This document shows, in pieces, positions 26,385-34,780 of a stretch of 64,000 bases of DNA. The stretch is from contig CALSNT010000009.1 in NCBI GenBank assembly GCA_943787785.1, positions 310,001 through 374,000 on the forward strand, read 5' to 3'. The DNA is from an uncultured Paracoccaceae bacterium. Lineage in GTDB: Bacteria; Pseudomonadota; Alphaproteobacteria; Rhodobacterales; Rhodobacteraceae. The notes below the pieces were generated by a model. That model was not told the DNA's origin, made no database searches, and was given only the letters and a program-made list of their open reading frames with translations. Numbering within the stretch: the first letter of the stretch is position 1; the number at the start of each line of letters is the position of its first letter. Position numbers and translations under genes: made by a program.

Positions 26385-26653
26385 GTGGGGAGCTTCTGGC
26401 AGTCGTTTTCTTTATAGTCGCCTGGCTGTTGCTGACCGTAGGCATGATCCTGCGGCACATTACGAACGGTGACGGCAAGGCTGCCATTCTCTGGGCGATT
26501 GCGCCAACGTTGTGGGTGTTCGCCGTCAGTGTCTTGCCAAAATTTGGATTTCAGACGAACGAATGGATGTTGCCATTCGCGATCTCTGGCGGTCTGTTCG
26601 TTCTGACGGGCGTGTTCTTTCTTGATGCCTTGCGCAAATTCCGTGGCCGGTAG
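26381..26653 (+). CDS. Small membrane protein after nuoF
   Basis: A 90-residue unrecognised protein with three predicted transmembrane helices (about residues 4-22, 32-49 and 59-80) and a basic end (ALRKFRGR). It starts with GTG overlapping the nuoF stop (GTGA), which is good evidence for real, coupled translation even though no family is apparent. Confidence 0.6.
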   Translation: MSGELLAVVFFIVAWLLLTVGMILRHITNGDGKAAILWAIAPTLWVFAVSVLPKFGFQTNEWMLPFAISGGLFVLTGVFFLDALRKFRGR

Positions 26654-26687
26654 GCTTCTGCCAATCCGACAGTCCACGCCACACCAC

Positions 26688-26706
26688 GCCCGGATCAAGC
26701 CTGAAA
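26688..26706 (-). repeat. Dispersed intergenic element, short copy B
   Basis: On the minus strand it reads TTTCAGGCTTGATCCGGGC, matching the core of copies A (18482) and C (44253) with one base deleted. It lies in the 241-bp intergenic region between two small membrane-protein genes, in which I see no gene. Confidence 0.5.
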
Positions 26707-26794
26707 GCCATTGGCAAGGTTACGCGCCTCACCCTGCTAGAGCCGTTCCGGCACGATAAATTGGCCCTCATCACCGTTGCAGCGACAGCCGCCT

Positions 26795-26811
26795 GTCAGG
26801 CGCTGGCCCGG
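26795..26811 (+). repeat. 17-bp intergenic repeat, first copy
   Basis: GTCAGGCGCTGGCCCGG, found again exactly at 29025-29041. Both copies lie in gene-free stretches of the nuo operon and both are near a copy of the TTCAGGCTTGATTCCGGGC core. Confidence 0.45.
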
Positions 26812-26894
26812 TTTGTGTCAAGCAACGACCAATGCCCGGTATAAGCAGAAGGTGGTTCTGGTCACTGGCCGGACGGCACTCTAAACCTGTTCTC

Positions 26895-27134
26895 ATGAAG
26901 CGCCTGCGTAACCTCTGGGATTCCATTCTGTCTCTGATCGCCGCTGTCCTGACGGCAGTGATCTGTTTCGTGCCGGTCTGGGCCAGCTACCGCGCCCTTG
27001 ATGACGGGCTGGTGCCGGTCTGGGTCTGGGGCGCGATCATCGGGCTGGGGCTGGTCGGGCTGGTGATGGTGTTTGCGTTCTTGCGCAAAGCGCGAGACGG
27101 GGTGTCGCCCCTGCGCGAACGAAAGCGGAGGTGA
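26895..27134 (+). CDS. Small two-helix membrane protein
   Basis: A 79-residue protein with two transmembrane segments (about residues 11-30 and 42-63) flanked by positive charges (MKRLRNLW at the start, RERKRR at the end). Family unknown. The ATG at 26895 was chosen since it begins the hydrophobic protein; the next gene's GGAGG ribosome-binding site lies within its last codons, so the two are linked. Confidence 0.55.
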   Translation: MKRLRNLWDSILSLIAAVLTAVICFVPVWASYRALDDGLVPVWVWGAIIGLGLVGLVMVFAFLRKARDGVSPLRERKRR

Positions 27135-27138
27135 CTTA

Positions 27139-27375
27139 ATGCAGATCAAGGACAAACGTGACCGGATTGAAGCACGGGACTCGGCGCTGTCCGGTTCGCT
27201 TTTCGATGATGTGAACCTGTCGAACACGTCGTTTCAGAACGTGAATCTTTCACGCGCGACGTTCGAAAATATCAACATGACAGAGGTTTCCATCGACAAC
27301 GCAAACCTGACCGGCATGACCATCCGCGGAATTCTGGTCACGGACCTGCTGCGCGTCTACGAGGATTCGTTATGA
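27139..27375 (+). CDS. Short pentapeptide-repeat-like protein
   Basis: A 78-residue soluble protein. Residues 18-65 show the loose five-residue periodicity of pentapeptide repeats (A/N at one position and L/F at the centre: DVNLSNTSFQNVNLSRATF, then ENINMTEVSIDNANLTGMTI). Such repeats fold as a right-handed beta-helix; here about nine or ten repeats make a very short one. A GGAGG lies 8 bases before the ATG at 27139. The stop overlaps the next gene's ATG (ATGA). Function unknown. Confidence 0.7.
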   Translation: MQIKDKRDRIEARDSALSGSLFDDVNLSNTSFQNVNLSRATFENINMTEVSIDNANLTGMTIRGILVTDLLRVYEDSL

Positions 27376-27770
27376 AATCTCCCCTTGGCCTGTCCTTTGC
27401 CATTTTGGCGATGCCGGCGTTGGCCGAAAACCACCTGGCGGTGGCGCCGCAGTATTACCTGGATACAGTGATCGGCATGTCGCTGGCCGAGCAATACGCC
27501 TGGCATTGCACAAAGCTCGACGTGAGTGGTGAAGCGATGGGGGTGGCCTACGCGGGAGTATTGGAGCAGCTTGCATCAGAAGGGATCCCAACCGATGCGC
27601 CACATGAGCATATGTTGCTGCCACCGGCGGCTGAAACCGACGCGATGATCACCGATATGCTAGAGCGCAATCAGGCAGCTGACGATCCGGCTACGGCGTT
27701 CTGTTCCGAAGCGCGCGCTGAGATGGCGGCAGGCTCGATCGTCGGATCATTTCTACAGGAAATCCAATGA
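27372..27770 (+). CDS. DUF5333-like secreted protein (first of two)
   Basis: A 132-residue protein with a signal peptide (MKSPLGLSFAILAMPALA). The C-terminal part DDPATAFCSEARAEMAAGSIVGSFL closely resembles the end of the protein at 28338 (DDPATYCTVGRAEMAAQSTVGSLL), and both have a Cys near residue 46-60 and near the end, possibly a disulfide. I link these to DUF5333, small exported proteins of Rhodobacteraceae. It starts in ATGA overlap with the previous gene and ends in ATGA overlap with the DUF3291 gene. Confidence 0.65.
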   Translation: MKSPLGLSFAILAMPALAENHLAVAPQYYLDTVIGMSLAEQYAWHCTKLDVSGEAMGVAYAGVLEQLASEGIPTDAPHEHMLLPPAAETDAMITDMLERNQAADDPATAFCSEARAEMAAGSIVGSFLQEIQ

Positions 27771-28228
27771 TCCAGCCCGCGGACCATCACCTTGCACAAC
27801 TCAACATTGGTCGGTTGATCGCCCCGACGGATGACCCGAGAGTCGCCGAATTCATGAACAACCTCGACCGGATCAACGGGTTGGGCAAACGAATGCCTGG
27901 GTTCGTCTGGATCATGGAAGGTTCGGGCGAACCGGGTACTGGCAATACTGAGGCCGCGTTGGACGGCGATCCGCAATTCGTCGCCAACCTGACTGTCTGG
28001 GAAACGGTCGATGCTTTGGAGGCGTTCGTGTTCAACACGCTCCACTTCAAGTTTTTTGAACGGCGCAAAGAGTGGTTTGAGCCCTCGGACGGGATGCATT
28101 TCGTCATGTGGTGGGTGCCGGAAGGGCATAGACCAACGCTGGACGAAGCGCGTTCACGGCTCGCGCATCGTAAGACCCACGGCGACAGTGATCACGCATT
28201 CGGCTGGGATTGGGGCAGTGCCGATTAA
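27767..28228 (+). CDS. DUF3291-domain protein
   Basis: A 153-residue protein matching DUF3291, a ferredoxin-like/ABM-type fold. Seen: HHLAQLNIGRLIAPTDDPRVAEF at the start, NLTVWETVDALEAFVFNTLHFKFFERRKEWF in the middle and MHFVMWWVPEGHRPTLDEARSRL near 118 (key residues only). The family resembles heme-degrading or monooxygenase-like folds, but no function is established. It overlaps the upstream gene by ATGA. Confidence 0.82.
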   Translation: MIQPADHHLAQLNIGRLIAPTDDPRVAEFMNNLDRINGLGKRMPGFVWIMEGSGEPGTGNTEAALDGDPQFVANLTVWETVDALEAFVFNTLHFKFFERRKEWFEPSDGMHFVMWWVPEGHRPTLDEARSRLAHRKTHGDSDHAFGWDWGSAD

Positions 28229-28337
28229 CTGGGCAATCCTGCGCCGATGAACGAAATTGTCATTGCCCATGTGCCGCCGAATTCGCTAGATTTGCCCCGT
28301 TGTTGATGTGCCCAGTACCAATTGTACGGAGTGACCC

Positions 28338-28745
28338 ATGCGCCCCCTTATCCTTCCGACTATTTTGGCGGCCGCTGTTGCCCTGCCGCTGAGTGCGCAG
28401 GGCCGGCCGGGCCTTGAATTTGAGCCCGACATAGATAATTCGCTGCTGATCGTGATGACCGCCGATCTGATACGGAAGAATTGTGACGCCATCGACGCGC
28501 GCAAGATCAAAGCGGTTTTGTATATCAAGGGTATCCAAAAGCGCGCGCGCGGGATGGGATACTCCAAGGATGAGATCGAACACCACGTCGAGGATGAGGG
28601 TCAGAAAGCCCGGCTGAAGGAAATCTCCATGGCTTATTTGGCGAGCAAAGGCTTGGTCGAGGATGACCCGGCCACGTACTGCACCGTTGGGCGCGCGGAA
28701 ATGGCCGCACAAAGCACCGTTGGCAGTTTACTGAAAGGCGGCTGA
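28338..28745 (+). CDS. DUF5333 secreted protein (second copy)
   Basis: A 135-residue protein with a signal peptide (MRPLILPTILAAAVALPLSAQG), a central segment LLIVMTADLIRKNCDAIDARKIKAV and a C-terminal DDPATYCTVGRAEMAAQSTVGSLLKGG. It contains two cysteines (in KNC and YC) likely to form a disulfide in the periplasm. It shares its C-terminal motif with the gene at 27372. It begins 109 bp after DUF3291 and is followed by a 503-bp gene-free gap before nuoG. Confidence 0.75.
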   Translation: MRPLILPTILAAAVALPLSAQGRPGLEFEPDIDNSLLIVMTADLIRKNCDAIDARKIKAVLYIKGIQKRARGMGYSKDEIEHHVEDEGQKARLKEISMAYLASKGLVEDDPATYCTVGRAEMAAQSTVGSLLKGG

Positions 28746-29248
28746 CACGGGGGGCGAACGATCTGGCCCGTGAAGCGGTTGGTCTTGGAAACGACTAAGA
28801 CCTTCGCCACTGGCGTTCGATATAGCGAGCGTGAGGCGTTTGGGGGTTGCGACGTTAGCTGGCGATTGGCCTTGAGCGGGCATTCGTACGAAATGGGCAC
28901 GAGCCGGGCGAGCGCCTGACCGCGGGCTGGCGCAGCAATGGTCATCTGGGGCAATTTATGGTGCAGCTAAGGCTGTGGCATCAATGAGATGTGCGACTTT
29001 GCCAAAGCGCCGGACCGCGGGACGGTCAGGCGCTGGCCCGGCGGCTTCACCTTGATTCCGGGCATTGGTTGCGTCCAACCCGAGGTTCCAGTTTGGGCCA
29101 ATAGCGCTCTGTTCGTCCGCCATGACCGGACAGTTACGCGCATATCGCACAAAATACCGCTTCACGCCCTTTTCCTGCCCGCCAGAACCGGGCAAAAGGC
29201 GGGTGGCGATTGTGACTGGCGCGCTGGGCGCGCTCTGGAAGGACCGAT
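28746..29248. other. 503-bp gene-free gap in the nuo operon
   Basis: No reading frame here has a family signature, a good start or plausible codon use on either strand. The stretch contains the second copies of two short intergenic repeats (29025-29063) and may be the remains of decayed DNA. The nuoG start at 29249 is preceded by GGAAGGA. Confidence 0.5.
29025..29063 (+). repeat. Composite intergenic repeat, copy D
   Basis: GTCAGGCGCTGGCCCGG (29025-29041, identical to 26795-26811), followed after 4 bp by TTCACCTTGATTCCGGGC (29046-29063), a degenerate form of the TTCAGGCTTGATTCCGGGC core seen at 18483. The two motifs are thus adjacent here and about 90 bp apart around 26.7 kb. Confidence 0.45.
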
Positions 29249-31264
29249 ATGGCTGATCTGCGTAAAATCATCATTGACGAGACCGAGGTTGAGGTTGATC
29301 CCGCCCTGACCCTCATTCAGGCGTGTGAGCAGGCCGGCGTGGAAATTCCCCGGTTTTGTTATCATGAGCGTCTGAGCATCGCCGGTAACTGCCGGATGTG
29401 TCTGGTTGAAGTCGTCGGTGGCCCGCCAAAACCCGCCGCCTCCTGCGCGATGCAGGTGAAGGATTTGCGCCCCGGTCCGGAAGGCCAGCCGTCGGTGGTG
29501 AAGACCAACTCGCCCATGGTCAAAAAAGCCCGCGAGGGCGTCATGGAATTCCTGCTGATCAACCACCCGCTGGATTGCCCGATCTGCGATCAGGGGGGGG
29601 AGTGTGACCTGCAGGATCAGGCAATGGCCTATGGCGTCGATTTTTCCCGCTACCGCGAGGTGAAGCGCGCAACCGAGGATCTTGACCTTGGCCCGTTGGT
29701 CGAAACCCATATGACGCGATGCATCTCCTGCACCCGCTGTGTGCGCTTTACGACCGAAGTGGCCGGTATCCACCAGATGGGCCAGACGGGCCGGGGTGAA
29801 GATGCCGAGATCACCGCCTATCTGGGCGAAACGCTCGACAGCAACCTGCAGGGCAACATCATTGATCTGTGCCCGGTTGGGGCGCTGACGTCCAAACCAT
29901 ACGCTTTCACTGCCCGCCCTTGGGAATTGTCGAAGACCGAGACCATCGACGTGATGGACGCGCTCGGCTCCAACATCCGGGTCGATACCAAAGGGTGCGA
30001 AGTCATGCGCATTCTGCCGCGCAACCATGACGGCGTGAACGAAGAATGGCTGTCCGACAAATCTCGGTTCGTCTGGGACGGGCTGCGGCGGCAAAGATTG
30101 GATACCCCATACGTGCGGGTCGACGGTAAGCTGAAGGCGGTGACATGGCCGGTGGCATTGGCAGCGACGGCAGCGGCGTTCAAGGACGCAAAAGTCGCCG
30201 GACTGGTTGGCGATCTGGCTCCGGTTGAGGCGGCGTTTGCTCTGAAAGCGCTGATCGAGGGGCAGGGCGGCAAAGTCGAATGCCGGACGGATGGGGCAAA
30301 GCTGCCCGCGGGGAATCGCAGTGCCTATGTCGGGACGGCGCGGATCGAGGATATCGACAGCGCCAAGGCGATCATGTTGATCGGTACGAACCCGCGGGCT
30401 GAGGCTCCGGTTCTGAACGCGCGGATCCGCAAGGCCTGGCTAAATGGTGCGAAGATTGGTGTTGTCGGAGAAGCGGTCGATCTTACTTACGAATATTTCC
30501 ATCTGGGGAGTGGAGCGGACGACCTCGCCAAGATGACGGAAGGCGGGCATACCGACGCCCTGGGCAAGGACACGCTGGTCATCGTCGGACAGGGCGCTCT
30601 GGCGCGTGAAGACGGGGCCGAGGTTCTGGGCCACGTGATGAAATTCGCCGAAATGACGGAAAGCCGGATGCTGGTGCTTCACACCGCTGCGGGACGCGTT
30701 GGTGCGATGGACGTTGGCGCTGTGACCGAGGGTGGTGTTTCGGCGGCGCTTGACGGGGCCGGGGTGGTCTATGCGCTGGGCACCGATGAAGGTGACATTC
30801 CGGCGGGGCCGTTTGTGATCTATCAGGGCAGCCATGGAGATCGGGGAGCGCATCGCGCCGACATCATCCTGCCCGCCGCGACCTGGACCGAGGAATCAGG
30901 GATATTTGTCAACACTGAAGGGCGGCCACAGATGGCGCTGCGCGCATCCTTTCCGCCGGGCGAGGCCAAGGAAAACTGGGCGATCCTACGTGCGTTGTCT
31001 GCAGAGTTGGGGGCGACGCTGCCCTATGACTCGCTGTCAGCATTGCGCGCCGCACTTGTCGCCGCACACCTGCATCTGGACGCGATTGACGAGGTGCCAG
31101 AAAATGGCTGGAAACCGGTTGCGACAGGTGCCTGTTCTGGCGAATTCCTATCTGCTGTGCAGGACCACTATCTGACCAACCCGATTGCACGAGCCAGCGC
31201 ATTGATGGGTGAGCTTTCGGCAAACGCCGCCGCCCGTCGCAAGACCGCCATCGCGGCGGAGTGA
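29249..31264 (+). CDS. nuoG: NADH-quinone oxidoreductase subunit G
   Basis: A 671-residue, 75-kDa-type subunit, the largest of the peripheral arm. N-terminal [2Fe-2S] site [15 protein letters not shown] near residue 34; the His-ligated cluster site [18 protein letters not shown] near 105; a [4Fe-4S] site [10 protein letters not shown] near 156 with later Cys in [15 protein letters not shown] near 205; then a molybdopterin-oxidoreductase-like C-terminal region that lacks a cofactor. It carries electrons from FMN to NuoI and NuoB. Confidence 0.95.
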   Translation: MADLRKIIIDETEVEVDPALTLIQACEQAGVEIPRFCYHERLSIAGNCRMCLVEVVGGPPKPAASCAMQVKDLRPGPEGQPSVVKTNSPMVKKAREGVMEFLLINHPLDCPICDQGGECDLQDQAMAYGVDFSRYREVKRATEDLDLGPLVETHMTRCISCTRCVRFTTEVAGIHQMGQTGRGEDAEITAYLGETLDSNLQGNIIDLCPVGALTSKPYAFTARPWELSKTETIDVMDALGSNIRVDTKGCEVMRILPRNHDGVNEEWLSDKSRFVWDGLRRQRLDTPYVRVDGKLKAVTWPVALAATAAAFKDAKVAGLVGDLAPVEAAFALKALIEGQGGKVECRTDGAKLPAGNRSAYVGTARIEDIDSAKAIMLIGTNPRAEAPVLNARIRKAWLNGAKIGVVGEAVDLTYEYFHLGSGADDLAKMTEGGHTDALGKDTLVIVGQGALAREDGAEVLGHVMKFAEMTESRMLVLHTAAGRVGAMDVGAVTEGGVSAALDGAGVVYALGTDEGDIPAGPFVIYQGSHGDRGAHRADIILPAATWTEESGIFVNTEGRPQMALRASFPPGEAKENWAILRALSAELGATLPYDSLSALRAALVAAHLHLDAIDEVPENGWKPVATGACSGEFLSAVQDHYLTNPIARASALMGELSANAAARRKTAIAAE

Positions 31265-31268
31265 AGCC

Positions 31269-31664
31269 ATGCGCAGCGGCATCGGTTTCGCGGCTCTGCT
31301 GCTGACAGGCTGCGCGGCGACCGTGCCGGAGGAGCCGGTTGAAGAGCTGCCATTCAACCCGATTTATCAGCCGGTTGAAACGGCCTTGCTGGACGAAGAT
31401 CTGGTGCAGTTCACAGTGACCATGCGTGGCGCGCGGACCCAACAGGACGTGGCCGATTTCGCCGATTGTGCGGCGGCAGGCTATACAGGAATCCGGGGCT
31501 ATGAATTTGCGCGACACCTGCGCACAAATCTGGACCAGCGGGCTGGCGTTTGGCGCGCGGATGCTATTTACACGATCTCGCCACAGCGGCCTGCCGGGAC
31601 GATCCTTATTGACGCCCAGCAGACGGTCGCAGACTGCAAGCGGGACGGAATTCCGACGGTATGA
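31269..31664 (+). CDS. Small lipoprotein between nuoG and nuoH
   Basis: A 131-residue predicted lipoprotein: basic start and hydrophobic run ending in a lipobox LLLTGCA with the modified Cys at about residue 15. The mature part is acidic at first (PEEPVEELPF) and has two further Cys (FADCAAAGY, VADCKRDG) that may pair. No family recognised. It starts 4 bp after nuoG and ends 6 bp before nuoH, so it is certainly co-transcribed. Confidence 0.7.
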   Translation: MRSGIGFAALLLTGCAATVPEEPVEELPFNPIYQPVETALLDEDLVQFTVTMRGARTQQDVADFADCAAAGYTGIRGYEFARHLRTNLDQRAGVWRADAIYTISPQRPAGTILIDAQQTVADCKRDGIPTV

Positions 31665-31670
31665 GGGATC

Positions 31671-32708
31671 ATGGGCAACTTCTTTGAAACCGGCCTCGGG
31701 ATTGTGGTGATTATCGCTGCGCAAAGCCTTCTGGTGATTGGCTTTGTCATGATTTCGCTGCTGTTCCTGGTTTACGGAGACCGCAAGATCTGGGCCGCCG
31801 TGCAAATGCGTCGCGGTCCGAACGTGGTGGGGGCCTTCGGGCTGCTGCAATCGGTGGCCGATGCACTGAAATACGTGGTGAAAGAAGTCGTGATTCCGGC
31901 CGGCGCGGACAAAACTGTCTTTATGCTGGCCCCGATCACCAGCTTTGTCCTCGCCATGATTGCCTGGGCGGTGATCCCGTTCAACGACACCTGGGTGCTG
32001 GCCGATCTGAACGTCGCGATCCTCTATGTCTTCGCGGTCAGCAGCCTTGAGGTTTACGGCGTCATCATGGGCGGCTGGGCCTCGAACTCGAAATATCCGT
32101 TCCTTGGGTCGTTGCGGTCGGCGGCGCAGATGATTTCCTATGAAGTTTCGATTGGGTTGATCATCATCGGGGTGATCCTGACAACCGGCTCTTTGAATTT
32201 CGGAGAGATCGTGCGCGCCCAGAGCGGCGACTACGGGCTGTTCAACTGGTACTGGCTGCCACACTTCCCGATGGTTTTCCTGTTCTTCATCAGCGCCTTG
32301 GCCGAAACCAACCGCCCGCCGTTCGACTTGCCCGAGGCGGAGTCGGAACTGGTCGCCGGGTATCAGGTCGAGTATTCCAGCACCCCCTTCCTTCTGTTCA
32401 TGGCCGGCGAATACATCGCCATCTTCCTGATGTGCGCCCTGACGACACTGCTGTTTTTCGGCGGCTGGCTGAGCCCGATCCCCGGCATCCCCGACGGGGC
32501 GCTGTGGATGGTCGCCAAGATGGGCTTCTTCTTCTTCCTGTTCGCAATGGTGAAGGCCGTGGTGCCGCGTTATCGCTATGACCAGCTGATGCGGCTGGGC
32601 TGGAAGGTGTTCCTGCCATTCAGCCTCGCCTGGGTCGTCTGGGTGGCGTTCGCAGCCAAGTTCGAGCTGTTCGGCGGCGCCTATGCCCGCTGGGTTGTGG
32701 GGGGCTGA
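31671..32708 (+). CDS. nuoH: NADH-quinone oxidoreductase subunit H
   Basis: A 345-residue membrane subunit linking the quinone cavity to the proton pumps; about eight transmembrane helices. The strongly conserved acidic loop [25 protein letters not shown] is near residue 208 and [22 protein letters not shown] near residue 44 (both given by core residues). Its last 60 bp (32649-32708) recur in slightly changed form at 33542-33601. Confidence 0.95.
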   Translation: MGNFFETGLGIVVIIAAQSLLVIGFVMISLLFLVYGDRKIWAAVQMRRGPNVVGAFGLLQSVADALKYVVKEVVIPAGADKTVFMLAPITSFVLAMIAWAVIPFNDTWVLADLNVAILYVFAVSSLEVYGVIMGGWASNSKYPFLGSLRSAAQMISYEVSIGLIIIGVILTTGSLNFGEIVRAQSGDYGLFNWYWLPHFPMVFLFFISALAETNRPPFDLPEAESELVAGYQVEYSSTPFLLFMAGEYIAIFLMCALTTLLFFGGWLSPIPGIPDGALWMVAKMGFFFFLFAMVKAVVPRYRYDQLMRLGWKVFLPFSLAWVVWVAFAAKFELFGGAYARWVVGG

Positions 32709-32714
32709 TCCGCG

Positions 32715-33488
32715 ATGGGCGTCGATATCGAACTCTTTGAACGGCTGGCCGAGCTGTCGACGCGGTTCCAACCCAAGGGGCGGACGCTGATGCTTGGGCG
32801 TCATACCATTGCGGTGAACGAGCGGATTTTGCCCAAGTTTCAAGGTATTCTGGATGCCAACGGTATCGATTTGACGCCTGCCGACCTGATGCAGGATGAC
32901 GGTTATAGCGAAACCCTGATGGCTCAGCTTGGGTTCGGCGACATGGAGGCGATGGATTTTTCGGACTACGAGGGGGCGTCGATCATCCACGATCTGAACA
33001 ACCCGGTGCCGAAATCGCTGCACAAGAAATTCGACCTTATCTTCGATGGCGGCACGATTGAGCATGTGTTCAATGTGCCGATGGCGCTGGAAAATGTGTT
33101 CCGGATGCTGCGGCCGGGGGGGCGGTTCATCTCGGCCAACGGGTTCAACGGCTGGCCCGCGCATGGCATTTATCAGTTCAATCCGGAGCTTGTCTGGACC
33201 TATTGGGTGCGCAATTGCGGATGCACCGTGCACGCCTGTAAAGGCATCCAGAAGAAGCCGCGCGGCGGCAACTATCACCTCGATTTCCGCGATCCGGCTG
33301 AGACCGGGAAACGGCTGCGGCTAAAGGGTCGCGTGCCTGCGGGCCGGATGTATCTATACTATGAAGTGGAGCGCACTCCGGAGGCAAAGCTTCGCAATGT
33401 CGTGCTGCAAAGCGACTATGAAACCAAGTGGCAGGGGCATACCAACGCCGGTGCGACACGACTGGACGAAAAGGTGGAGAGCGCATGA
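32715..33488 (+). CDS. SAM-dependent methyltransferase-like protein inserted between nuoH and nuoI
   Basis: A 257-residue protein. The central part has class I methyltransferase post-motifs: FDLIFDGGTIEHVFNVPMALENVFRMLRPGGRFI around residues 109-143, where the acidic/His segment and LRPGGRF are typical. The N-terminal SAM-binding strand is atypical (HTIAVNERILPKF region with no clear E/DxGxG). The ATG at 32715 follows nuoH by 6 bp. Its stop overlaps the ATG of a 38-codon chimeric ORF. Target unknown; not a known complex I subunit. Confidence 0.7.
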   Translation: MGVDIELFERLAELSTRFQPKGRTLMLGRHTIAVNERILPKFQGILDANGIDLTPADLMQDDGYSETLMAQLGFGDMEAMDFSDYEGASIIHDLNNPVPKSLHKKFDLIFDGGTIEHVFNVPMALENVFRMLRPGGRFISANGFNGWPAHGIYQFNPELVWTYWVRNCGCTVHACKGIQKKPRGGNYHLDFRDPAETGKRLRLKGRVPAGRMYLYYEVERTPEAKLRNVVLQSDYETKWQGHTNAGATRLDEKVESA

Positions 33489-33601
33489 CCCAGATCGATG
33501 TCGCTCAAATGCAGAGATACCCTAGTGAGATTGGATCCGCCTTTGCAGCCAAGTTCGAGCTATTCGGCGTCGCCTATGCCCTCTGGGTTGCGGAAGGCTG
33601 A
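33485..33601 (+). CDS. 38-codon chimeric ORF: NuoI-like start fused to NuoH-like end
   Basis: The frame from ATG 33485 to TGA 33601 begins with MTQID, identical to the first five residues of NuoI (14 of 14 bases equal to 33888-33901), and ends with [19 protein letters not shown], which matches the last residues of NuoH ([19 protein letters not shown]). It overlaps the methyltransferase stop as ATGA. It is too short for an enzyme and is best read as a scar left by duplication or insertion at the nuoH-nuoI junction, perhaps still translated. Confidence 0.6.
   Translation: MTQIDVAQMQRYPSEIGSAFAAKFELFGVAYALWVAEG
33542..33601 (+). repeat. Duplicate of the nuoH 3' end
   Basis: These 60 bp match 32649-32708, the end of nuoH including the stop codon, at 53 of 60 positions. 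The copies are 893 bp apart in the same direction and enclose the methyltransferase gene. Four of the differences change amino acids in the C-terminal reading, so the copy has drifted. Confidence 0.85.
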
Positions 33602-33603
33602 GG

Positions 33604-33891
33604 ATGAGTGAGCCTACACATCCGCGCCTTTGGTTGGCCTATGTCCTTTTGCTACTTACAGGACAAACTGGCTTGTATAATTTCTACCTGCATCGCTCCG
33701 GTCCAGGCATGGTAATGCTCATGGGTTTTTTTGGTATGATTGCGATATTTCTCATCCCAGTTGCAAAAATTGCCGCGTATATCTCCATTGCCGGTCTGGC
33801 AGTGCTGACGCTGATAGTATTCATTGATGTCTTTCGCATGCCGAAACTCGTGGCTAGGGCTCATGCAAACTCGCTAGGGGGCCAATCATGA
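33604..33891 (+). CDS. TM2-domain-like membrane protein inserted before nuoI
   Basis: A 95-residue protein: [35 protein letters not shown] is a TM2-type hairpin (two helices with the G-x-x-x-F-Y-L-x-R-x-G turn near residues 20-33), followed by another hydrophobic helix (about 55-77). It starts 2 bp after the nuoH-like scar and overlaps nuoI by ATGA. Its base composition is visibly more AT-rich, with less GC-biased codons than the nuo genes around it, which suggests later acquisition. Confidence 0.7.
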   Translation: MSEPTHPRLWLAYVLLLLTGQTGLYNFYLHRSGPGMVMLMGFFGMIAIFLIPVAKIAAYISIAGLAVLTLIVFIDVFRMPKLVARAHANSLGGQS

Positions 33892-34382
33892 CCCAGATCG
33901 ACTACACCCGCTCTGTCAAATACTTCCTGTTGATGGATTTCTGGAAGGGCCTGGGCCTGGGCCTGAAGTATTTCTTCAGCCCCAAGGCGACGCTGAACTA
34001 TCCGCATGAAAAGGGGCCGCTGTCGCCCCGGTTCCGGGGCGAACACGCTCTGCGCCGGTATCCCAATGGCGAAGAACGCTGCATCGCCTGCAAATTGTGC
34101 GAAGCAATCTGCCCCGCGCAGGCGATCACCATTGATGCCGAACCGCGCGATGACGGCTCTCGCCGGACCACGCGCTATGACATTGACATGACGAAATGCA
34201 TCTATTGCGGCTTCTGTCAGGAGGCTTGTCCGGTCGACGCCATTGTCGAGGGCCCGAATTTCGAATTCGCCACGGAGACCCGGGAAGAGCTGTTCTATGA
34301 CAAAGACAAACTGCTCGCCAACGGTGACCGCTGGGAAGCGGAAATCGCGCGCAATCTGGAAATGGATGCGCCGTACCGATGA
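33888..34382 (+). CDS. nuoI: NADH-quinone oxidoreductase subunit I
   Basis: A 164-residue subunit with two [4Fe-4S] clusters (N6a and N6b). The two ferredoxin motifs [12 protein letters not shown] (near residue 65) and [12 protein letters not shown] (near 104) are complete with all eight cysteines. It passes electrons from NuoG to NuoB. It starts inside the stop of the TM2-like gene and ends in ATGA overlap with the AhpD-like gene, so all three are translationally linked. Confidence 0.96.
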   Translation: MTQIDYTRSVKYFLLMDFWKGLGLGLKYFFSPKATLNYPHEKGPLSPRFRGEHALRRYPNGEERCIACKLCEAICPAQAITIDAEPRDDGSRRTTRYDIDMTKCIYCGFCQEACPVDAIVEGPNFEFATETREELFYDKDKLLANGDRWEAEIARNLEMDAPYR

Positions 34383-34780
34383 ACGACTTCACCAAAATAT
34401 TCCAGCAGATGCTCGACAACGGGCAAGAGATGGCGAAGGCATTCAACCCGTCGGCCACAGGATTTGACGCCAAGGCGTTCGAAAATGCTGTGCCGACGAT
34501 GCCGCCGGAAGTGATGGAGATGTTTTTTGGCAAGACCCTGAACCGCGATGGGCTGGACGCCAAGACCCGGCTGTTCCTGACGCTGGCGGCGCTGACGGTG
34601 CTGGGCGCGCAGGCCGATAGCCAGATCCGTCTGACGGTGCGCCACGCGCTGGCCGCCGGGGCGACGCCGCAGGAAATTGCCGAGGTTATCGGCCAGATGG
34701 CGATGTTCGGCGGCGTGCCCGCGATGACCAAGGCGATGGAACTGGCCAAGGAAGCGATTGAAAAGGACGCAGAATCATGA
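34379..34780 (+). CDS. Carboxymuconolactone decarboxylase (AhpD-like) family protein between nuoI and nuoJ
   Basis: A 133-residue all-helical CMD-domain protein: [63 protein letters not shown] covers residues 62-125 (key features: the A-A-G-A-T-x-x-E-I-x-E and G-G-x-P-A motifs). The CxxC of AhpD-type alkylhydroperoxidases is absent, so peroxidase activity is unlikely. It overlaps both nuoI and nuoJ by ATGA, implying fixed stoichiometric expression with complex I. Role unknown. Confidence 0.85.
   Translation: MNDFTKIFQQMLDNGQEMAKAFNPSATGFDAKAFENAVPTMPPEVMEMFFGKTLNRDGLDAKTRLFLTLAALTVLGAQADSQIRLTVRHALAAGATPQEIAEVIGQMAMFGGVPAMTKAMELAKEAIEKDAES

Noticed and set aside
28634-28954. Minus-strand 106-codon frame at the end of the second DUF5333 gene
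   Set aside because: Mostly antisense to DUF5333 and the following empty gap; no start signal.
30909-33278. 789-codon open frame on the minus strand across nuoG/nuoH and the methyltransferase
   Set aside because: It is antisense to well-supported genes and has the His/Arg/Gln-rich composition expected from the complement of GC-rich coding sequence; no domain is recognisable.
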